DNA from: a virus
Length of the DNA: 36,980 nt
Virus record (IMG/VR): IMGVR_UViG_3300017613_000280
Coordinates: 1-36,980 of that record
Strand: one strand, 5' to 3'
Part shown: positions 29,615-36,980 of the stretch, in pieces
Numbering within the stretch: position 1 is the stretch's first letter
Layout: each line of letters opens with the position of its first letter
Made by a program: the position numbers and the translations under genes
Notes under the pieces: generated by a model
The model's database searches: none
What the model saw: only the letters and a program-made list of their open reading frames with translations
What the model was told of the DNA's origin: nothing

Positions 29615-29832
29615 GATCCCACCCACGCTTTCAGGTCTGGATAGAATTGCATCAAGGCAATCGCCCCAACCAAGCCCCAGATGATCCGCTCAAGATATAC
29701 AAACCTGTCCTCGTGCCCGTTCAGCCGCTTAGAATGTTGGGCAACCATCGCTTCGATTGCCTCGATTTTCCCGTCACGTAGCCCGGCTTGATAGTCATGG
29801 TCTGCTGTTGGCATGGGTATAAAATTATCCAT
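29611..29832 (-). CDS. Holin-like protein (XhlA-type layout), 73 aa
   Basis: An N-terminal soluble helix with heptad spacing (GKIEAIEAMVAQHSKRLNGH, EDRFVYLERI) is followed by one membrane helix (IWGLVGAIALMQFYPDL). This order fits XhlA-like phage holin/hemolysin proteins. It begins the lysis cassette and overlaps the adaptor gene upstream by 8 bases. Only one membrane helix is present, so it may work with one of the two other membrane peptides encoded next. Confidence 0.65.
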   Translation of the reverse strand: MDNFIPMPTADHDYQAGLRDGKIEAIEAMVAQHSKRLNGHEDRFVYLERIIWGLVGAIALMQFYPDLKAWVGS

Positions 29833-30508
29833 TTAAAATATTGAACGTACTGCGGTCACCCATTGACGCCAACTCACTAACATCAAGCTCAGCGTCATCC
29901 CGGCCTCGCTCTGAAAGTTCGTTAAGGTCGGCCAGGCCTTCCTCGAAGAGCGTCTTCCACAAAACGATTCGTTCGTCGTTACGCATGAAGCCCTCGGCCT
30001 CCGAGAGCGTGCCGTACAGATAAACGTCTGGGTAATTCGTCAGCAACCAGTTTGAAGTATCAGTAGCTAAATCCCACCCTTTCAGGTAGTGCATCATGAC
30101 CAAGTGATCAGAGCCAACAGGAGCACTGAACTCGATTTGGTCGCGGAGGGTGTAACTTAGCCTGCCTGCGGTCGCAGATGCTCCGTAATACTCTACGATC
30201 CTTGCTGGATCGACGTATCGCAACTCCTCGTAGGCAGTATCTGCCGCCGTCGAAGGCTTTATGCGCAGTGGCATAAGCATCTCGATGTAGCCCACGGGGA
30301 GAGCCAGCAGCCTATCTCCAAGAGCCGCAGTGCCTGCTGCATAGGTGGCATAGGCCAGTGTTTCCATCTCCCGCAGCCTTGCTCTACGATTGATCTTAGC
30401 CTCGCACCGCTTCACCATATCTGGGATTGCGGCGACGAAACCCGTCTCTGTGATGTCGAGTTCAGTCTGAACCGCTGTCTGAAGCTCTAAGTAGGTCGTC
30501 AGTGCCAT
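29825..30508 (-). CDS. Head-tail adaptor protein (SU10/P22 gp4-like)
   Basis: This 227-residue protein fits the phage adaptor family seen in SU10-like podoviruses. It has TYLELQTAVQTELD, IPDMVKRCEAKINRRARLRE, METLAYATYA, LLALPVGYIEMLMPLRI, SNWLLTNYPDVYLYGTLSEA, and EGFMRNDERIVLWKTLFEEG. Adaptors form a ring below the portal and lock the DNA in while binding the nozzle. Its start overlaps the sulfotransferase end by 10 bases. The C-terminus (RGRDDAELDVSELASMG) is typical of the docking extension. Confidence 0.82.
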   Translation of the reverse strand: MALTTYLELQTAVQTELDITETGFVAAIPDMVKRCEAKINRRARLREMETLAYATYAAGTAALGDRLLALPVGYIEMLMPLRIKPSTAADTAYEELRYVDPARIVEYYGASATAGRLSYTLRDQIEFSAPVGSDHLVMMHYLKGWDLATDTSNWLLTNYPDVYLYGTLSEAEGFMRNDERIVLWKTLFEEGLADLNELSERGRDDAELDVSELASMGDRSTFNILNG

Positions 30509-31362
30509 GATGCTGCCTTGTTGGTGTCCATGTACCCCAGACGCTTCATCGTGCGCCCAAAGAGCTTCTCAATTCGATACTGTTGTTTCTCGGTCAGCTT
30601 CTCACGCCAGCCACCTACCTCGCCCTTGCCGAAAAACTGATCCTTGGCGTGGGTCGATGACTCCATGAACCCCATGTCCTTCTCGATGTCCCGCAGCTTG
30701 TCCAGCTCTACCAGCTTCAGTGCCTGGCGCACTCGTAGTGGCTCAGGATCCACCCCAGCGTGGCGCAGGATCTCCGAGAACACCTTCACGGGCTCAGCCC
30801 GCATGTCCTCGTACCGGAACACTTTCACATTGTGCGTGTCAGCATTCAGGAATGAATTTGTGTGTGCATGCCACGATGACAGGAAATCGGCCATCAGCCC
30901 TTGCTTATCCGTCAGCGTTTTGTACTTGTCGCTCATCCACTCGATGCCCTGGTCCAAGTCGCAGCCCATGTGCTTGCAAAAACTTGGGAGCACGTCTCGA
31001 GGGTCTCGCACAATGAAGATCACGGCCCTCGTCAGCGACATAGGGTAAAGCTCTACCCCATTCGCGATCATGTGCGCCGTGTGAGACTTCACAAACAGCG
31101 GAATCCCGTGGTTCTGCGTATTGTATGCCCGGACCAGCCGGGTCATCCCCATTGGCTTGATAAGGTGCTGAATGTCGACAGGCAGGTCACCAACCTTCGA
31201 ACCGTCCCCGATATCATAAAGCCCAGCCCTGTTGCTGGAAACAGAGGCGACAACATCGTTGATGTTCAATTCATTCAGGAAATAGGCGTCGAGAAACAGC
31301 CGCAACCAAGTATTCCCTGATTTCGGGTAACTGGCGATCCAGATGATCTGGCGGTAATGCAC
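30499..31362 (-). CDS. PAPS-dependent sulfotransferase
   Basis: The preferred start is the GTG at 31362 (preceded by AAGGGATCT), giving 287 residues; an ATG 30 codons upstream would overlap the previous gene. The sulfotransferase core is clear. YPKSGNTW (12-19) is the 5'-phosphosulfate loop. FVKSH with His94 is a candidate catalytic base. VRDPRDVLPSF (118-128) is the 3'-phosphate loop. RYEDM lies at 184-188 and GGWREKLT at 250-257. It would transfer sulfate from PAPS to a hydroxyl or amine on a glycan, lipid or small molecule. It is an accessory gene inside the head operon; the acceptor is unknown. Confidence 0.87.
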   Translation of the reverse strand: MHYRQIIWIASYPKSGNTWLRLFLDAYFLNELNINDVVASVSSNRAGLYDIGDGSKVGDLPVDIQHLIKPMGMTRLVRAYNTQNHGIPLFVKSHTAHMIANGVELYPMSLTRAVIFIVRDPRDVLPSFCKHMGCDLDQGIEWMSDKYKTLTDKQGLMADFLSSWHAHTNSFLNADTHNVKVFRYEDMRAEPVKVFSEILRHAGVDPEPLRVRQALKLVELDKLRDIEKDMGFMESSTHAKDQFFGKGEVGGWREKLTEKQQYRIEKLFGRTMKRLGYMDTNKAASWH

Positions 31363-31381
31363 AGATCCCTTGTTTTCCTGG

Positions 31382-31795
31382 TCAGCCAAAAGCCTTCTCC
31401 CGCTTGCGTATAAGCATAGTCGTCTTCTCCGACTTACGGTCCCAGATGCCAAGCGATTGCTTCATCTTCCTGGCAAATGACTTCCAAAACTCGACGCTCA
31501 TCTGCGGCGGGTTATCCGTTGTCGGAACCAGCAGCAACGAGCCGTCATCGACCCACTTGCAGATCAAACCTGACCGATCGGGCCTCTGCCGGTCAGGGAC
31601 AAAATTCGTTTTCCACGCGCAACTAAACGTGTGACACACATCAATCCTGTTCTCGTAGTCGCCACACCCGGACTCGCACAAATGCTTGCACGGGCTACCG
31701 TGCTTGATGCCGAGTTCAGGGACAGGCAACGGACCCATGCAGCAGGCTGTACATCCGCCGCAGGGTTTTTGTAACAAGAACGTTGCCTTTCCCAT
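31382..31795 (-). CDS. CxxCxxCC-type (YkgJ-like) cysteine cluster protein, 137 aa
   Basis: The N-terminus has CGGCTACC (Cys12, 15, 18, 19), followed by Cys36, Cys40, Cys44, then DYENRIDVCHTFSCAW with Cys54 and Cys59. This is the YkgJ/UPF0153 pattern, a putative zinc or iron-sulfur site of unknown role. No membrane segment is present. It lies 19 bases upstream of the sulfotransferase start and after a hairpin terminator, so the two could form one accessory pair. The ribosome site before its ATG is poor. Confidence 0.77.
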   Translation of the reverse strand: MGKATFLLQKPCGGCTACCMGPLPVPELGIKHGSPCKHLCESGCGDYENRIDVCHTFSCAWKTNFVPDRQRPDRSGLICKWVDDGSLLLVPTTDNPPQMSVEFWKSFARKMKQSLGIWDRKSEKTTMLIRKREKAFG

Positions 31796-31797
31796 TT

Positions 31798-31819
31798 CAA
31801 AAGGGGGCCGAAGCCCCCT
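31798..31819 (-). terminator. Hairpin terminator with TTCG loop after coat gene
   Basis: On the minus strand AGGGGGC-TTCG-GCCCCCT forms a 7-bp stem with the very stable TTCG tetraloop, followed by a short T-run (TTTTG). It lies 8 bases after the coat stop and 3 bases before the next ATG. It should stop part of the coat transcript and lower expression of downstream genes. Confidence 0.75.
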
Positions 31820-31826
31820 ATCCTAC

Positions 31827-33050
31827 TTAGGTATGCCACAATTTCACGGCCAAATCAGGCCGCAAAACCTTGAACCCATACAGACAATCCAGGCGGGTAT
31901 AGACGCGGTCCTTGACCACATCGTAGTCCTGAACGATCCGCATCGAGAGGCCGTCGTAGTTCTGCCTGGAGGCCATATGGACCCCCTTCGGCAGCACCAA
32001 GTCGGCTGACCCCATACAGGCAAACCCCTTCTGGAACAGCACCGACTGCTTGTACGCCGTCGAGGCAGCACCGACAAAGGTCAGCACGTCGTCATCGTCA
32101 GGGATAGCAGACACGTTCTGGTGTGGCCCTGAAGCGATGATAGCGGGGCTGATCGCAAGATCACCTGCACCCGTGGCAGCAGCCGTCACTGTGAACTGCT
32201 TGAGCACGCCCGTAGAGACCTTTGTCTCAGGGTGCACATCAAACACGTCGTCACCGATCGTGAACACCGAGCCAGCAGCAATGACCAGCGTGCCATCAGC
32301 AACCGTCAGCGTGCCGTTATTCGGATCAGAGTCGGTAGCCGACAGCGTCTTGGCTTCGGCAGCACCGTTCACCTTGTACGCCGTGCCAGCCTCAGTGCCG
32401 TTGGTGTGAATCGGCAGAATGGTGTTCTCGTAGAAATCGAACCCAGCAAAGCGGCCCATCGAGCCCTCTTTGTACTGCTTCCCACCCTCACCCTGATCGT
32501 TGAACAACGACTTATTGTCAGTGACCAGGTCAACCATGCCCTGCGGGTCCAACAGCGCGGTGCGGTTGTCCTGTGGAGCGAGATTGTTCTGCAGGATTGC
32601 ACGTCCGTTCATCGTGTCATCAAAGCCGATGTTCGCACCAGCCAGGATTGCACCATTTACAGACGGAAGGATTGCATTGAACGCATCGTACTCCATCATC
32701 GCAGCCATCTTCGCCATCGCAGGCTCGATATGACGCGAGGAGAACTCGTCGATGCTCATCGTCAGCTCGTTCGACGTAAAGCGCATCGGGATATTGCGCT
32801 GTGAGTTGACAGTCAGCGTCGTAGATACGCCGACAGAGTCTGCACCCGCCGTGGTGTCGATCGTCGGCCCAGTGCCCGACGTATACTGGTACGGCAGACG
32901 GACACGCAGGGTGTTACCGATCTTGGCACCAGACTGGGCGAAGGAGTCGTCGTAATCACGAACGATGCCCCCGATAAAGTTGCACTTCTGATGCAATACA
33001 CGCAGGGATTCCCGCGTGATGTCATCAATTGTGAGATTGACGTTAGCCAT
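31827..33050 (-). CDS. Major coat protein (P22 gp5-like)
   Basis: This 407-residue protein opens MANVNLTIDDITRESLRVLH. It has FIGGIVRDYDDSFAQSGAKI, GNTLRVRLPYQYTSGTGP, NIPMRFTSNELTMSIDEFSS and RHIEPAMAKMAAMMEYDAFN, which match the P22 coat family (HK97 fold with an inserted domain). It is near the 430 residues of P22 gp5. It lies directly after the scaffold gene, which fits the assembly order. AAGG stands 11 bases before the ATG. A strong terminator follows, as often behind major capsid genes. Confidence 0.9.
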   Translation of the reverse strand: MANVNLTIDDITRESLRVLHQKCNFIGGIVRDYDDSFAQSGAKIGNTLRVRLPYQYTSGTGPTIDTTAGADSVGVSTTLTVNSQRNIPMRFTSNELTMSIDEFSSRHIEPAMAKMAAMMEYDAFNAILPSVNGAILAGANIGFDDTMNGRAILQNNLAPQDNRTALLDPQGMVDLVTDNKSLFNDQGEGGKQYKEGSMGRFAGFDFYENTILPIHTNGTEAGTAYKVNGAAEAKTLSATDSDPNNGTLTVADGTLVIAAGSVFTIGDDVFDVHPETKVSTGVLKQFTVTAAATGAGDLAISPAIIASGPHQNVSAIPDDDDVLTFVGAASTAYKQSVLFQKGFACMGSADLVLPKGVHMASRQNYDGLSMRIVQDYDVVKDRVYTRLDCLYGFKVLRPDLAVKLWHT

Positions 33051-33056
33051 GTTGAA

Positions 33057-33932
33057 TTACCTTTTCTTTGCAGTTTGACGGTTACGCCACTTCATCCACT
33101 CGTCGGTGCTCATCTTCTGCGGGTCTTTCGGCGCCGCATCGGCTGAGCCTTTGACCGTGGTCGGTGGCTTTGGCGGTAGCCTGCCGGAAGCACCTGGCGT
33201 ATTTGCCAGTTTCGCCTCGAGCTGGGCCACCCTCTTGATTGCCTGTACAGGATTCATATCAGCGAAGGCGTAAACGTCAGCGACGTTGTTCGCTAGGTAG
33301 TAGGCAACATCAACCGCCTGTGGTGAGTCGATAACAGCCTGGAATGCCGCTGGATTGATATTCCGTAACGGCGGAAGGCTGGGGTCGTTAACCTTGACCG
33401 CAAAGTCGGCGTACTTCTTCGTGCCTTCGGCAACCTTGGCCTGGAGCATCTGAGCCTCTTGCACCTGCGAAGCGTACTGCTCCTGCTGGTGCTGTGAATA
33501 CTCTTGCTGCTGCCGAGCCTGTTGCACACTGTTGGCATGCCACTGCTGGATCGCCTGTTGATAACGCGCTTCGTCGTAATCAAAATCTGCCAGCTTGGGC
33601 AAGTCTCCTGCCTGCGGTACTTGGTTCGCTTGCTGCTGCGCCATCCACTGACGCATATCGTTCAACTCACGTTGCGATTCTTCTGCCTCTCTTCGCGCTT
33701 GATACTTCTCCCTGGTTAGGGCATCGATCTCGGACTTGATCTTGGCCTTACGCTTATCCGCCCTGGATAGCTTCTCGTCCTGATCTTCGCCTTGATCGTC
33801 TTCTGGAGTTGCCGACTCCTCCGTCTCCTCTTGCGAGGCTTCCGCTTCTAGCACGGCTTCTTCGTTCGCAGACTCAAGGTCTGCGGCATCTACTTCTGGT
33901 TCGTCAGGGACGATCTCGAATTGCTCACTCAT
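33057..33932 (-). CDS. Scaffolding protein
   Basis: This 291-residue protein is very acidic for the first 55 residues (EEAVLEAEASQEETEESATP). It then has a Lys/Arg/Glu coiled coil (LTREKYQARREAEESQRELN), a Gln-rich middle (QQWHANSVQQARQQQEYSQH), and a basic C-terminal helix (DEWMKWRNRQTAKKR). That order, and the place before the coat gene, match P22-type scaffolds, whose basic C-terminus binds coat and which leave the head before DNA enters. The start overlaps the upstream gene as ATGA. Confidence 0.82.
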   Translation of the reverse strand: MSEQFEIVPDEPEVDAADLESANEEAVLEAEASQEETEESATPEDDQGEDQDEKLSRADKRKAKIKSEIDALTREKYQARREAEESQRELNDMRQWMAQQQANQVPQAGDLPKLADFDYDEARYQQAIQQWHANSVQQARQQQEYSQHQQEQYASQVQEAQMLQAKVAEGTKKYADFAVKVNDPSLPPLRNINPAAFQAVIDSPQAVDVAYYLANNVADVYAFADMNPVQAIKRVAQLEAKLANTPGASGRLPPKPPTTVKGSADAAPKDPQKMSTDEWMKWRNRQTAKKR

Positions 33933-34117
33933 TTTCTGGCTCCTGATACGCGCAAATTACCCTGCGCGGTGGGTTTCGAGGGACGACGCCCTGAACTTCT
34001 TTTCGAGAGCACCATGACGGTCTCTTCGAGTGTCTCGACGCGCTCAGTCAGCAGTTGAACCTGCTTGAGCAGTTCATCGATACAAAACTGGTCTGTCCAT
34101 CCGAAGGGTCTGTTCAT
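33929..34117 (-). CDS. Small coiled-coil protein, 62 aa
   Basis: Residues 13-38 (IDELLKQVQLLTERVETLEE onward) form a regular coiled coil, followed by a basic Ser/Arg/Lys tail (KRSSGRRPSKPTAQG). It overlaps both neighbours by 4 bases. It could be an assembly cofactor between portal-side and scaffold genes. No family is recognised. Confidence 0.65.
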   Translation of the reverse strand: MNRPFGWTDQFCIDELLKQVQLLTERVETLEETVMVLSKRSSGRRPSKPTAQGNLRVSGARK

Positions 34118-35355
34118 TGACGTTCCAGCACTTTTATTCTGCTTGGGTCGAAGGTCACATAGTTAGACGATCCTTCTCCTGCTCCACGGGACATGCCGTC
34201 GAGGTAGCGGATGCCGGGGATGCCGAGAGATTTAAGGTATTCGGACGCTGCAGCCTCTGGACTAGTTGGTGGTAATCCTGTGTTGGGCAATCCTCGGCCA
34301 GCCGTTCTTGCCAACTCTTTATACGCAGATGCACCAGTCTCTCCGCCTAAATCAAATTTAAATGTTGTTATGTTTTCCGCGACATCACTTAGTTTGCGCA
34401 GTATTGCTTCGTCAGCGCCTGCCACTGCTCCAGCATCTACCATGTCTAAAATTGCTTCTCGCGCTGAACCTTTATCTGTTGCGGTTTGTAGTCGTATCGT
34501 TGCTTCATCAAATGGTTTTAGTAAGCTAGGTGTTTTTGAGTAAATTTCATCGCGGATAGGAGCGCCTAGTTCATATCCCATCCTAGAAAACTTCTTTCTA
34601 TCTAATTCTGGTGCAGTCTCCAGCGCCTTCCTGACACTCTCAGGCTGCTCACTCAGCGGCTTGTCCCAATCGAGGTACTTGGCAATGTCTTCGTCGGGGA
34701 TGTCGAGCTTGTAAAGGTAGCCTTCACTTGGCGGCAACACAGATCCTTTCGCCTTCCAGTCAAGTAATTTTTCTTTAACGCTGTCTGCCCCATCCGCCCT
34801 AATTTTCCCAATAACCGATCCCTCGGCCAAAGAGTCTGCTTTTGTGATGTCCATTTCTTTTATGGCTGCATCAATGTCGCCATTATGTTTAGCAATAATG
34901 GACTCTGCGGCTCCCTCGTTTCCTGATATCGGTCTTCCTTCTACGCGGAGGCGACTCCCTTCCCTGATTCGATAACCTGCCGCAACATCATCAGCGTCAG
35001 CAGAATAAAACCCATGCCCGTAAGCTTGAGCGCCTTCGCCAGTGCCTACCTTCGAGATATCAGGCACATCCCACTTGTGTGGCGAACCGTGCCATACCGT
35101 CTTGCCGATCATCCCAGGAATGCCCAGCAACCCATGCGCGAGGAAACCCCCGCCCATCGCATCACCTAGCAAGCCACCAAAAGCGCCGTAATCTCCTGCC
35201 ATCCCTGCGCGAGCTGCATCACCATACTGGCGCATCCCCTGCTCAGCAATACGCCCGGACCTAACGTCATCCAGGTACTGCATCACAGTCTGCCCCATCT
35301 CCCCCATAGGCTCCGGTGGCCGGTGCGTCATTCCAGGATGGGCAAGCAAAGGCAT
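34114..35355 (-). CDS. ADP-ribosyltransferase-like (ART-PolyVal type) virion-cluster protein
   Basis: In this 413-residue protein, residues 1-80 are a Gly/Ala/Met-rich module also present in the protein at 12727. An ART-like domain follows: VWHGSPHKWD (His89) and GEGAQAYGHGFYSADADDVA (Tyr at 118), the His and Tyr positions of H-Y-E type ARTs. The end (IRYLDGMSRGAGEGSSNYVTFD) is typical of ART-PolyVal domains found in phage polyvalent proteins. It may be carried in the head and modify a host protein after ejection. The catalytic Glu is not identified with confidence. It lies between portal and scaffold genes. Confidence 0.65.
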   Translation of the reverse strand: MPLLAHPGMTHRPPEPMGEMGQTVMQYLDDVRSGRIAEQGMRQYGDAARAGMAGDYGAFGGLLGDAMGGGFLAHGLLGIPGMIGKTVWHGSPHKWDVPDISKVGTGEGAQAYGHGFYSADADDVAAGYRIREGSRLRVEGRPISGNEGAAESIIAKHNGDIDAAIKEMDITKADSLAEGSVIGKIRADGADSVKEKLLDWKAKGSVLPPSEGYLYKLDIPDEDIAKYLDWDKPLSEQPESVRKALETAPELDRKKFSRMGYELGAPIRDEIYSKTPSLLKPFDEATIRLQTATDKGSAREAILDMVDAGAVAGADEAILRKLSDVAENITTFKFDLGGETGASAYKELARTAGRGLPNTGLPPTSPEAAASEYLKSLGIPGIRYLDGMSRGAGEGSSNYVTFDPSRIKVLERQ

Positions 35356-36980
35356 TAGTACGCGAGCCCCTGCGGTGCGAGATCCTTCTGTGCTTCGATC
35401 TCGAGGTCGGTAATGTCGGTGACGAACTTCTGCATGTCGGCCTTGGCCTTTCTCAGCGTCTCGGCCTGCTTGTTCTGAAGGTCGCCCTGCTTGTTCTGGA
35501 GCTCGATCTGCAGCTGTGCAATCTGGTGCTGCATCTGCTGTACGGCCTGCTGTGCCTGCTGCTGAACAGCCTGGAGCTGCTGGTCCTTCTGCTGGATCAG
35601 TTGTTTGATCTGAGGGTTCTCGTCTTGGACGATCTCGGTAGGCAGCAATAGCTTCAACCGCTTGCCAACCTCATCGGCATCAGGCCAGTCGAGGTTCTTT
35701 GCGAACAGGTCGCCAATGATCGGTGCAGCATTCGGGAATGCCTTCAAGAGCTCAAGCATCGAATCACTCGCCTCCTTGCGCTGCGTTGAGTAGCTTGGAC
35801 CGATATCGACCGTCACGTCATAGCGCCCGGTCTCGAGCATGTAGTTCCGTTCCTTCTGCGCCTTCTGGTCGAAGTAGGGCTGGTTGACCTGCACCGGCTC
35901 CTCTTCACCACCAGGCTTGAGAATCCGCACAACACGAGCACCCGTGTAAATCTTGGGGATCAGATCCACCATGATCTTGCCTGCGTAGGTCATCGCACGG
36001 GCCAGGTTGTCAACGAAGTCGAAGTTGCTGACATCGGACTCAGAGCGGCGACTGTCGATCGCCACGCCAGAGACCTCGTTCGAGCGGGCACCTACACCAG
36101 CATCGTAGATTCCGGTCACGCCCTTGATCTCTTCGGAGGCAACTTGCACTTCCTGGGAGAACCCTGGCGACACATCAGGCGGAGGCTCACGTCTTGGTGC
36201 TACATCGCCTTCATACTCGAGGTATGCGTAGTTCTTCGTGTTTGCCTGGCGCCACTTGGGGTTCTTGAACGCGCCCTTCGGCCCGACATACGGAGCCTTG
36301 GCGTATAGTGCAATGCGCTCAGTCGAGGCACTGCGGAAATAGTTGTACTGCCGCTGAGGGTCTTTGATGTCTCGCACCATGCCCTTGCGGATCTGCTCGC
36401 CCTCGATGTCGATCTCTCGACCAAGGCAGCGCACGATCGGGATGTACTTGCCGAGCCAGTCGTTGGTCTCAAGCACCTGTGCTCCGGTCATCAGGCGGGA
36501 AGTAACCTTGCGTCGCGTGGACTCTCGGTCGTCAACGACCTGCAGATGGTCTGGCACCTCACCCTCGATAATGCCCTGCTGTCCTGTCTCAGGGTCCACA
36601 ACCATGCTGAGCGTGAAGACCTCCTCTTCAACCTCCCAGTATTCAGCAACACGTACATGGGTCTCCGAGAACCAGTAATCGTCGTCGTCGCCCTGACCCT
36701 CTTCCCACTCATCGGTGGCATCGGGGTACTTGGTGTCGAACTCCTCTCGCGGCATCTTCTGCACAACGAACCCGAACATCGCATCGGAGCCATCCTGCTT
36801 CTCGGCGCCGGGGTCCAGGTAGACAGAGAACGGGTTGCGGATGCGCTCGACCTTTACCACCTGGTCAAACGTGTTCTCGTGCTCATACTCAGTCAGGATG
36901 CGCCAGTAGCCGACACCCATACGCGCCGCATACTCTGCCGCCCAGTCATACGCTGACTCGGCTGCGCTGTCCTTCTCGAT
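35355..36980 (-). CDS. Portal protein, main part (P22 gp1-like)
   Basis: This holds residues about 115-655 of the portal; the first 131 codons are at 1-393. Recognisable parts are GVGYWRILTEYE, NPFSVYLDPGAEKQDGSDAM, IDIEGEQIRKGMVRDIKDPQ, RQYNYFRSASTERIALYAKA, YVGPKGAFKN, EVSGVAIDSRR and DNLARAMTYAGKIMVDLIPK. They match the wing and stem of P22-like portals. The last 120 residues are Gln-rich (QQKDQQLQAVQQQAQQAVQQ) and coiled, as in the P22 barrel. The stop overlaps the next ATG at 35355. Confidence 0.88.
   Translation of the reverse strand: MEKDSAAESAYDWAAEYAARMGVGYWRILTEYEHENTFDQVVKVERIRNPFSVYLDPGAEKQDGSDAMFGFVVQKMPREEFDTKYPDATDEWEEGQGDDDDYWFSETHVRVAEYWEVEEEVFTLSMVVDPETGQQGIIEGEVPDHLQVVDDRESTRRKVTSRLMTGAQVLETNDWLGKYIPIVRCLGREIDIEGEQIRKGMVRDIKDPQRQYNYFRSASTERIALYAKAPYVGPKGAFKNPKWRQANTKNYAYLEYEGDVAPRREPPPDVSPGFSQEVQVASEEIKGVTGIYDAGVGARSNEVSGVAIDSRRSESDVSNFDFVDNLARAMTYAGKIMVDLIPKIYTGARVVRILKPGGEEEPVQVNQPYFDQKAQKERNYMLETGRYDVTVDIGPSYSTQRKEASDSMLELLKAFPNAAPIIGDLFAKNLDWPDADEVGKRLKLLLPTEIVQDENPQIKQLIQQKDQQLQAVQQQAQQAVQQMQHQIAQLQIELQNKQGDLQNKQAETLRKAKADMQKFVTDITDLEIEAQKDLAPQGLAY
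36930..36980. repeat. 51-bp terminal direct repeat, second copy
   Basis: This is the same 51 bases as positions 1-51. If the duplicate is removed, the circle is about 36,929 bp and the portal gene is continuous. Confidence 0.93.

Noticed and set aside
32232-32804. Plus-strand 190-codon ORF opposite the coat gene
   Set aside because: It is His/Arg/Val-rich noise. The coat frame is well supported.
35316-35651. Leu-rich plus-strand ORF (111 codons)
   Set aside because: It is antisense to the Gln-rich coiled coil of the portal. CAG/CTG codons read in reverse give Leu-rich strings. It has no ribosome site or neighbours on that strand.

Overview
The window looks like one complete, circularly closed genome of a tailed phage of the podovirus type. 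The first 51 bases are identical to the last 51, which is the usual mark of a circular contig. Joining the ends gives a circle of about 36,929 bp and restores an in-frame portal gene across the cut. The portal, coat, scaffold, head-tail adaptor and nozzle proteins resemble P22-like or SU10-like podoviruses, so headful packaging into circularly permuted DNA is likely. I see no integrase, CI-type repressor, tRNA, CRISPR array, IS element or RNA polymerase gene. The host is probably a Gram-negative bacterium (Dcm-type methylase, M15 endolysin, Sec-type signal peptides), but the sequence does not identify it.

Layout: two blocks of transcription diverge from an intergenic region at about 6,044-6,292 and converge at about 12,740. 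The rightward block (6,293-12,746) holds tiny membrane proteins, a C5-cytosine methyltransferase, a ribbon-helix-helix protein, a VRR-NUC nuclease, an intrinsic terminator, a consensus promoter with an operator-like palindrome, an Erf annealing protein, a YqaJ-type exonuclease and a set of related coiled-coil genes. Nearly all its genes overlap by ATGA, TAATG or TGATG junctions. The leftward block starts with small cysteine-rich and hypothetical genes (6,043-5,007). It then passes a second palindrome-bearing promoter (about 4,949-4,976) and the replication genes (DUF1376/DnaT-like initiator, DnaB-type helicase). It continues into packaging (small terminase, a large terminase split into two ORFs, portal) and, across the circle junction, into the morphogenesis genes.

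Reading leftward from 36,980 the late genes are: portal, an ADP-ribosyltransferase-like protein, a coiled-coil protein, scaffold, coat, a strong hairpin terminator, a cysteine-cluster protein, a sulfotransferase, the head-tail adaptor and a lysis cassette (holin-like, membrane-anchored protein, a 29-residue membrane peptide, M15 peptidase). Next come two large proteins with signal peptides and proline-rich linkers, tail fibre and repeat proteins, the gp10-like nozzle protein, and a cluster of glycine/alanine/methionine-rich proteins that look like internal ejection proteins.

The most unusual points are: the exported beta-helix and propeller-like pair beside the lysis genes; the sulfotransferase plus CxxCxxCC pair inserted in the head operon; the large terminase split exactly between ATPase and nuclease domains; a 231-codon second-frame ORF inside the methyltransferase gene; an N-terminal module shared by the ART-like protein and an ejection-type protein; and three early promoter units with near-identical leaders, two with different palindromes between -35 and -10.
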